DNA of 10,617 bases from Clostridiales bacterium. Its GTDB lineage: Bacteria; Bacillota; Clostridia; Oscillospirales; Oscillospiraceae. Below, one piece after another: positions 6,396 to 10,617 of this stretch (positions are counted from its first letter, which is position 1; each line of letters starts with the position of its first letter). The stretch covers positions 1 through 10,617 of the forward strand of contig JAJQFX010000059.1 of the NCBI GenBank assembly GCA_021200895.1, in the 5' to 3' direction. A program made the translations under genes and the position numbers. The notes under the pieces were generated by a model, which saw only the letters and a list, made by a program, of their open reading frames with translations, did no database searches and had not been told where the DNA came from.

Positions 6396-7124
6396 ATGGG
6401 TGCAACCAAACCCGCTTCGGACTGGGAAGCGGACGCAGTGACGCAGCTGCTGGCAGACGCGGTGGCGGACGCCTACCAAAACCCCGCCGAGGGGGAGGCG
6501 GACGAAACCGGCCATCCGCCCCTGAACCGGCTGGCGAAGGACTTTTGCATCACGCCGCTGAAGGCCCGGAAGCTGCTGGTCACTGCCGGCGTTTATGAGA
6601 CGGAGAAAAGCCGGACGGTGAACGCCCTGCACCAGTCCGGCAAGACCGTGGCGGAAATTCAGGCCATCACCGGGCTGAGCCAGCCGTCGGTGGACGGCTA
6701 CCTGCCCTATACCCGGCAGACCTGCCGGATGACGGAGGCCGTTTTGCAGTCTCCGGGGCTGGAGCGGTACCAGGCCAGGCTGGCGGCGGAGACCCGTCTC
6801 GGCCAGGCCCTGGCCCAGGGGGAGGAGCAGACCATCCGGGCGGCCCTGTGGGACGCGCTGGTGCAGTTCGCGGGGTATCCCTTCCAGACGGCCAAGGGGC
6901 TGCGCTTTTCCTATCGGGTGAAGGGCGGGGAGCTGTTCTTCACCCGGAAGGAGAAATCCGTCACCAGTGCCACCGTCTATATCGCCCTGGATAACGCTCT
7001 GGCCCTCCAGCGCCAGGGGCTTCCGGTGTCCGGGCCGAAGAAGCTGAGCTGCTTTGGGGCAAGCTATCTGTACCCTGTGCTGATTCGGGTCGGGGTGATT
7101 CATCAGGAGGAAGAACGGCGGTAG
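6396..7124 (+). CDS. Conserved helix-turn-helix protein of unknown function
   Basis: 242 residues. An acidic, low-complexity N-terminus (1-40) is followed by two helix-turn-helix-like segments: LNRLAKDFCITPLKARKLLVT (about 43-63), and about 75-106, where TVAEIQAITGLSQPSVDGYL looks like a resolvase/sigma-type DNA-recognition helix pair. A separate C-terminal domain (about 148-236) contains YPFQTAKGLRFSYRVKGGEL, a basic TRKEKSVT stretch and a GPKKLSCFGASYLYPVLIR signature. I recognise this architecture as recurrent in clostridia but know of no assigned function. A DNA-binding role is likely from the N-terminal half; the C-terminal domain could bind a ligand or oligomerise. AAGGAGG (6382-6388) lies 7 bases before the ATG, and the gene starts 27 bases after the reductase stop, so co-transcription is likely. 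Whether it regulates the methionine genes is speculation. Confidence 0.75.
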   Translation: MGATKPASDWEADAVTQLLADAVADAYQNPAEGEADETGHPPLNRLAKDFCITPLKARKLLVTAGVYETEKSRTVNALHQSGKTVAEIQAITGLSQPSVDGYLPYTRQTCRMTEAVLQSPGLERYQARLAAETRLGQALAQGEEQTIRAALWDALVQFAGYPFQTAKGLRFSYRVKGGELFFTRKEKSVTSATVYIALDNALALQRQGLPVSGPKKLSCFGASYLYPVLIRVGVIHQEEERR

Positions 7125-7172
7125 GCGGAGGCTCTGTGACTTCTGCCAGCCCTGGACGGGGAGGAAACGGCT

Positions 7173-7214
7173 ATGAAAGCTCAAAGAAATCCCTCTATTA
7201 GGAACTTTTTCTAG
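7173..7214 (+). pseudogene. Possible remnant of a gene start, ending at a hairpin repeat
   Basis: A strong ribosome site, GGGGAGGAAA (7158-7167), precedes an ATG that opens only 14 codons (MKAQRNPSIRNFF then TAG). The stop codon is part of the CTAG that begins the hairpin repeat at 7211-7243. This could be a real tiny ORF, or the surviving start of a gene lost when the repeat arrived. The evidence is only the ribosome site. Confidence 0.2.
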
Positions 7215-7243
7215 GGCGGGCGCACATTGTGCGCCCCTACTAG
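7211..7243. repeat. Single REP-like hairpin (GTAGGGGCG family)
   Basis: Read on the minus strand it begins CTAGTAGGGGCGCAC. A stem GGGCGCAC (7218-7225) pairs with GTGCGCCC (7229-7236) around ATT, and CTAG is at both ends. The GTAGGGGCG head and CGCCCG tail are shared with the element at 7351-7420. No T-run follows on either strand, so it is not a terminator. Confidence 0.65.
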
Positions 7244-7350
7244 AACGTGAAAGCTAAAACTTTGTTTTGTTCAACCGTCACAAAATGCCAACGGAACTGC
7301 CTGTGATGCTGTTCAGACGAGCAAATTGTTCCGATTTTTGCAACTGCGTG

Positions 7351-7420
7351 TGTAGGGGCGGCCCTTGGCCGCCCGCAGAAACCGCCTGCTTACCCCGGGC
7401 GGCCAAGGGCCGCCCCTACA
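7351..7420. repeat. Inverted pair of REP-like hairpins (small MITE-like element)
   Basis: A perfect 25-bp inverted repeat has arms 7351-7375 and 7396-7420 and a 20-base spacer. Its outer ends read TGTAGGGGCGG and CCGCCCCTACA. Each arm is itself a hairpin, GGGCGGCC-CTT-GGCCGCCC, so two units lie head to head, like a BIME. Elements with ends GTAGGGGCG/CGCCCCTAC are, from memory, frequent in clostridial spacers. The rest of 7125-7574 holds the single hairpin, a short tandem repeat and no convincing protein gene. Confidence 0.8.
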
Positions 7421-7455
7421 AAAAAGTGAAGATTTAGGCTTCACATTCTACTACT

Positions 7456-7476
7456 GGATAGGGGATGGATAGGGGA
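7456..7476 (+). repeat. Two-copy 11-bp tandem repeat
   Basis: The unit GGATAGGGGAT (7456-7466) is followed at once by GGATAGGGGA (7467-7476). It lies in the spacer upstream of dusB, with no assigned function. Confidence 0.5.
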
Positions 7477-7574
7477 AACCTGGCGATTCCATCCACTGAC
7501 CATTATCCATCCTTGCCTGAGGCGCGCAGCCCCCGCCCCACCACCATCCAAGAAGAAAAGAAGCGAGGAACGAA

Positions 7575-8549
7575 ATGCAAATCGGCAATGTGACCATCGA
7601 CGCGCCCCTGGCGCTGGCCCCCATGGCCGGGGTGACTGACCTGGCCTTTCGGACGGTGTGCCGCCGGTTCGGGGCGGGCTATACGGTGACGGAAATGGTG
7701 TCCGCCAAGGCGCTGTGCTTCCAGGACGGCAAGACCCTTCGCCTGCTGGAGCTGGGGGAGGGAGAGCATCCCGTGGCTGTCCAACTCTTCGGCAGCGAGC
7801 CGGACTGCATGGCTCAGGCCGCAGAAAAGGTGATGCGCCTGGCCCATCCCGACATCATCGACATCAACATGGGCTGCCCGGTGCCCAAGGTGGCGGGCAA
7901 CGGGGACGGCTCCGCCCTGATGAAGGACCCGGACAGGGCCGCCGCCATTGTGGAGGCAGTGCGCCGGGCGGTGGACGTGCCGGTGACGGTGAAGACCCGG
8001 AAGGGCTGGGACAAGGGCAGCGTCAACGCGGTGGAGTTCGCCCAGTGCCTGGAGGCGGCGGGGGCCGCCGCCGTCACCATTCATGGCCGGACGAAAACCC
8101 AGATGTACGCCGGCAAGGCGGACTGGGACATCATCCGGGCAGTGCGGCAGGGGGTGTCCATCCCGGTGATTGCCAACGGCGACATTTTTGAGCCGGAGGA
8201 CGCCCCCCACATCCTCCGCTACACCGGCTGCGAGATGGCCATGGTGGGCCGGGGGGCCTTCGGCAACCCCTGGCTGTTCCAACGGGGGCTGGCCGCCCTT
8301 CGGGGGGAGCCCATTCCCCCGGAACCCACGGTGGAGGAGCGGTGCAACATCGCCATGGGCCAGTTCGCCCTGGCCAGGGAGCAGAAGGGGGAGAAGATCG
8401 CCTGCCTGGAGGCCCGGAAGCACTACGCCTGGTACCTGCGGGGGGTGCGGGGGGCCGCCCGGTGGAAGGAGCGTATCAGCCGCGTCTCCACCATGGACGA
8501 CCTGGAGCGCCTCACCGACGCCATGAAGCGGGATTTGGGGCGGTGCTGA
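7575..8549 (+). CDS. dusB: tRNA-dihydrouridine synthase, DusB type
   Basis: A flavin enzyme that reduces specific uridines of tRNA to dihydrouridine with NADPH, in the cytoplasm. The 324 residues show the full Dus signature: LAPMAGVTD near the N-terminus, DINMGCPVPKV with the catalytic cysteine C101, substrate/FMN-contacting K140 in VKTRKGW, HGRT (170-173), IANGDI, and a GRGAFGNPWLF phosphate-binding segment, then the helical tRNA-binding tail. The NGDGSALM segment after MGCPVPK favours the DusB branch of Firmicutes over DusA or DusC. The length is normal (about 320-330). The ATG at 7575 follows AGGA (7566-7569) at 5 bases. It is preceded by a 450-base spacer with hairpin repeats, so it probably has its own promoter, though none stands out. 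No terminator separates it from the permease downstream, so some read-through is possible. Confidence 0.95.
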   Translation: MQIGNVTIDAPLALAPMAGVTDLAFRTVCRRFGAGYTVTEMVSAKALCFQDGKTLRLLELGEGEHPVAVQLFGSEPDCMAQAAEKVMRLAHPDIIDINMGCPVPKVAGNGDGSALMKDPDRAAAIVEAVRRAVDVPVTVKTRKGWDKGSVNAVEFAQCLEAAGAAAVTIHGRTKTQMYAGKADWDIIRAVRQGVSIPVIANGDIFEPEDAPHILRYTGCEMAMVGRGAFGNPWLFQRGLAALRGEPIPPEPTVEERCNIAMGQFALAREQKGEKIACLEARKHYAWYLRGVRGAARWKERISRVSTMDDLERLTDAMKRDLGRC

Positions 8550-8565
8550 AACTGTCGGGAACCGG

Positions 8566-8594
8566 TTGCCATTTCCGGAAAAACCTGCTATAAT
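8566..8594 (+). promoter_or_regulatory. Strong sigma-A promoter (extended -10) for the ABC permease
   Basis: TTGCCA (8566-8571) and an exact TATAAT (8589-8594) are 17 bases apart, with TG one base before the -10 (extended -10). The start would be near 8601, giving a leader of about 43 bases to the ATG at 8644. The site begins 17 bases past the dusB stop. Confidence 0.8.
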
Positions 8595-8643
8595 AGGGCC
8601 TGTCCATCCATGCTTTGAATCTTGTGTTCTGAGGTAACTGCTT

Positions 8644-9429
8644 ATGGAGCGTTTTGTCAGGGATTTAAAAAAATACTACCGCTATATGCTTTATTCCGCC
8701 GAAGCCCAGCTGAAAAATGAGGTGGCCGGTTCCTTCCTGAACTGGCTGTGGTGGATTTTAGACCCGCTGCTGTTCATGCTGGTGTACACCTTTGTGTACG
8801 CGATGATTTTCGGCCGGTCCCAGCAATACCTGTGCGCCTTCATCTTCATCGGCTACAGCCTCTGGACGTTTTTCCAGAAGAGCATCAATTCCAGCGTCAA
8901 ACTCATCAAGCAGTACCGGGGCGTGGTCTCCAAGGTGTATGTGCCAAAGTTCGCCCTGGTGGTGTCCACTATGCTGGTGCAGGGGTTCAAGCTGCTGATT
9001 TCCCTGGGGCTGGTGTTCGCGGCCATGCTGATTTACCAGGTGCCCTACTATCCCACGGTGTTCTGGCTGCTGCCCTATCTGGTGATGCTGTTCCTGCTGA
9101 CCTTCGGCCTGAGTATGCTGCTGCTCCACTTCGGCGTATTCCTGGAGGATTTGGCCAACATCGTCAACGTGATTTTGCGGCTGCTGTTTTACCTCTCCGG
9201 CGTGTTCTACAACCTGGAGACCTCCAGCATGAACGCAACGCTGCGCAACGCGCTGATTCACCTGAACCCCACCTGCTTCGCCATCACCTCCCTGCGCAAC
9301 GCCATGCTGTACGGCCAGACGCCGGAGCTGAGCTGGCTGGTAGCCTGGATGTTTGTGGGGGCGGCGCTGTCCGTCATCAGCATCCGGGTGGTGTACAAAT
9401 ACGAACGCCGGTATGTGAAATCCATCTAA
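8644..9429 (+). CDS. ABC-2 type permease of a polysaccharide/teichoic-acid exporter
   Basis: The membrane subunit of an ABC exporter of the Wzm/TagG/RfbA type, which moves lipid-linked polysaccharide or teichoic acid precursors across the membrane. The 261 residues contain about six hydrophobic segments (roughly 31-56, 61-78, 104-131, 138-164, 172-190 and 230-250). The amphipathic, charged N-terminus (RFVRDLKKYYRYMLY) and the re-entrant-like LSGVFYNLE region after the fifth segment are typical of the family, as is the basic C-terminal end YKYERRYVKSI. The ATG follows GAGGT (8631-8635) at 8 bases. It has its own strong promoter and a terminator 10 bases after its stop, so it is monocistronic. 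The ATP-binding subunit, normally the next gene, is missing here: the partner must be encoded elsewhere or the gene is orphaned. The cargo cannot be told from the sequence. Confidence 0.88.
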   Translation: MERFVRDLKKYYRYMLYSAEAQLKNEVAGSFLNWLWWILDPLLFMLVYTFVYAMIFGRSQQYLCAFIFIGYSLWTFFQKSINSSVKLIKQYRGVVSKVYVPKFALVVSTMLVQGFKLLISLGLVFAAMLIYQVPYYPTVFWLLPYLVMLFLLTFGLSMLLLHFGVFLEDLANIVNVILRLLFYLSGVFYNLETSSMNATLRNALIHLNPTCFAITSLRNAMLYGQTPELSWLVAWMFVGAALSVISIRVVYKYERRYVKSI

Positions 9430-9438
9430 CTCATCGCA

Positions 9439-9468
9439 CCCCGCCCAGCAGACGCTGGGCGGGGTTTT
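9439..9468 (+). terminator. Intrinsic terminator after the ABC permease
   Basis: A perfect 11-bp GC-rich stem, CCCCGCCCAGC (9439-9449) with GCTGGGCGGGG (9454-9464), has an AGAC loop and is followed by TTTT (9465-9468). Confidence 0.9.
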
Positions 9469-9487
9469 GTGATGTGCGGCACAGGAA

Positions 9488-9520
9488 CAGGGGCAGCCGA
9501 ATACCCTTCGGCTGCCCCTG
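9488..9520 (-). terminator. Strong hairpin after the minus-strand gene, probable terminator
   Basis: A perfect 14-bp stem, arms 9488-9501 and 9507-9520, with a 5-base loop. It lies 9 bases beyond the stop of the minus-strand membrane protein (9530). The T-run is poor on the minus strand (CTGTTCCTGT) and moderate on the plus strand (CTATCTTTTATT), so it may act in both directions or as a transcript-end stabiliser between the convergent genes. Confidence 0.65.
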
Positions 9521-9529
9521 GGCTATCTT

Positions 9530-10480
9530 TTATTCACCTTTTATAGAAGCTACCGCTGCGAGAATATCGTCAGAGGTTGCCGTATCGGGGGAAATCCCAA
9601 CATAGATGGCTCCATAGGAGAGATGGAAGGTATCACCGTCCAGTTCTTCCAGCAGGCGCTCTGTCATGTCCTCCGCTGCATAAATCTGCTTTTCTGTTGC
9701 AGGTTCATAATTCATCACAAAGACAACAAAGCTTTTGCCCGAAGCATTCGGGTCGGCAGCAAGTTCTTCCTCCGCACCTCCCTGAGCCGTGTCGCTGCCT
9801 GTGGCATATTGCACTCGGAGCATATCATACTTCGTGCCATCCTTCATTGTGGTTTCATAGAGGTTTGCGGTGCCAAAATGATACCCGTCCGGCAGGGAAG
9901 TCGGCAGGTATTCCCCCAAAGTATCAACTCCATAGGCGTCCGCTTCGGAAAGGCTGTCGACCGCAGCGTCCGCGACATCTTCAATCGTTTCAGTGGCGGG
10001 ATACACCGCTAAAGACGCAATGACAGAATCTACCCCGTCGGGAAGCGTTCCTCCCAGTTCAGCGTCAGCGCCCTGGCCTTCCCCGTATAGCGTATAAAGC
10101 CAGCATTGGCCGTCCAGCAGCACCACAATATCTTCCCCATACTGATAGACAGCCGCCCCCGCAATGTCATCGTTTGCCTGAAAGTTCTCCGTGGGATTCT
10201 GGGATTCGCTGACGCTGCTCTGGATTTCGCCCAGATAGACAAACTCGTTTTCCTGGCCGGTCAGGTCTGGCTGCTGGGCGGCGATTTGATAGAGGCTGTC
10301 GTTGACGTAAACCATCGGCACCACATCCCCTGCCCCCGCCCCTGCATCGGTGTTGCCTGCGGATTCGGCCAGATAGGGAACTACGGCAATACAAATCACG
10401 AGACACAGGCACGCCGCAATCGCCCCAATCGTCGCCCAGCGGGGCCGGACGGCCCGCCTGTAGCGGACGGCCTCCTCCAC
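9530..10480 (-). CDS. Anti-sigma-like single-pass membrane protein (N-terminus frameshifted)
   Basis: The open frame, using a GTG at 10480, is 316 residues: a short basic cytoplasmic part, one membrane helix (about 15-37, WATIGAIAACLCLVICIAVV), then a long acidic extracellular region with VVPMVYVNDSLY, YLGEI and VYQYGEDIVVLLDG. It follows the end of an ECF sigma factor, the classic position of an anti-sigma factor or signal sensor, and from memory such proteins are common beside clostridial ECF genes. No zinc-binding HxxxCxxC anti-sigma domain is visible, so anti-sigma function is inferred from position and topology. The GTG is probably not the native start. An ATG at 10530, overlapping the sigma stop as ATGA, opens MTTKEFSEAMG in the other frame, and inserting one G in the run 10498-10501 would join the two frames as a natural N-terminus. 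A hairpin at 9488-9520 follows the stop. Confidence 0.75.
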   Translation of the reverse strand: MEEAVRYRRAVRPRWATIGAIAACLCLVICIAVVPYLAESAGNTDAGAGAGDVVPMVYVNDSLYQIAAQQPDLTGQENEFVYLGEIQSSVSESQNPTENFQANDDIAGAAVYQYGEDIVVLLDGQCWLYTLYGEGQGADAELGGTLPDGVDSVIASLAVYPATETIEDVADAAVDSLSEADAYGVDTLGEYLPTSLPDGYHFGTANLYETTMKDGTKYDMLRVQYATGSDTAQGGAEEELAADPNASGKSFVVFVMNYEPATEKQIYAAEDMTERLLEELDGDTFHLSYGAIYVGISPDTATSDDILAAVASIKGE

Positions 10481-10530
10481 ATACCGGCCGTCCAGTTCCC
10501 CATCGCCTCAGAAAATTCCTTCGTAGTCAT
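10481..10530 (-). other. Native start and one-base frameshift of the anti-sigma-like gene
   Basis: On the minus strand, ATG (10530-10528) overlaps the sigma-factor TGA (10529-10527) as ATGA and is preceded by AGGAGG at ribosome-binding distance. It reads MTTKEFSEAMG and then runs out of frame at the four-G run 10501-10498. With five Gs it would continue ELDGRYVEEAVRYRR, joining the long frame. It is either a true mutation or a homopolymer error. Confidence 0.7.
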
Positions 10531-10617
10531 ATGAATACCTCCTGTTCCGTCAAATATTGCTTCAGCTTGCGCCGGAGCCGGGTCAGCCGCACGGAGACCG
10601 CCTTCTCCGACAGCCCC
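10527..10617 (-). CDS. ECF RNA polymerase sigma factor, C-terminal end (partial)
   Basis: Only the last 29 codons are in the window; the rest lies beyond the right edge. The frame reads LSEKAVSVRLTRLRRKLKQY, then LTEQEVFI and TGA. This is the recognition helix of sigma region 4 (the -35-binding helix-turn-helix, SEKAVSVRLTRLRRKL) at the end of ECF sigma-70 proteins. Its stop overlaps the start of the membrane protein by ATGA, indicating translational coupling and one operon. The target promoters cannot be inferred from this piece. Confidence 0.8.
   Translation of the reverse strand, partial: GLSEKAVSVRLTRLRRKLKQYLTEQEVFI

Noticed and set aside
7351..7420. CRISPR or transposon ends
   Set aside because: There are only two arms in inverted orientation, no regularly spaced direct repeats and no transposase.
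7426..7444. Minus-strand terminator: GTGAAG/CTTCAC stem followed by TTTTTT
   Set aside because: The stem is only 6 pairs and no minus-strand gene lies upstream that would need it.

Overview
The window looks like the chromosome of a GC-rich, gut-type Firmicute, most plausibly of the Oscillospiraceae (Flavonifractor/Lawsonibacter/Oscillibacter-like). This rests on strongly C/G-ending codons, Shine-Dalgarno sites close to AAGGAGG, a short (787-residue) MetH paired with a YitJ-type bifunctional enzyme, and a terminal ECF sigma/membrane-protein pair of a kind common in clostridia. The lineage is an inference; no rRNA or marker gene is present.

Layout. Positions 1-500 hold no conventional gene but contain a compact module that reads like a type I toxin-antitoxin locus. 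A sense promoter (150-178) drives a 27-codon peptide gene (257-340) whose stop codon lies inside an intrinsic terminator. A perfect-consensus promoter (411-439) fires in the opposite direction and would make an antisense RNA over the 3' end of the peptide mRNA. A 19-bp direct repeat (61-79 and 450-468) brackets the module.

Positions 501-6368 are a methionine/one-carbon locus: cobalamin-dependent methionine synthase (metH, 501-2864) and a fused homocysteine S-methyltransferase/methylenetetrahydrofolate reductase (4599-6368). The reductase makes the methyl-THF that MetH uses. The pair is split by a clearly AT-rich, HpaI-like restriction-modification cassette (about 2865-4577). Its endonuclease gene is dead (frameshift plus ochre stop), while its beta-class adenine methyltransferase is intact. 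A conserved helix-turn-helix protein of unknown role (6396-7124) follows the reductase closely.

Positions 7125-7574 are a spacer with a small family of REP-like hairpins, one single and one inverted pair, plus a possible gene remnant. The tRNA-dihydrouridine synthase dusB (7575-8549) comes next. A strong sigma-A promoter (8566-8594) then precedes a polysaccharide-exporter-type ABC permease (8644-9429), which has no ATPase beside it and ends at a strong terminator. Convergent to it, on the minus strand, are the 3' end of an ECF sigma factor (running off the right edge) and a coupled anti-sigma-like membrane protein. The latter's reading frame is broken by a one-base loss near its N-terminus.

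The best candidate for an undescribed system is the 60-470 module, with its promoter pair, convergent antisense arrangement, sequestered ribosome site, mirrored leader motifs and flanking repeats. All calls come from reading the sequence by eye; family names are from memory and no database was searched.
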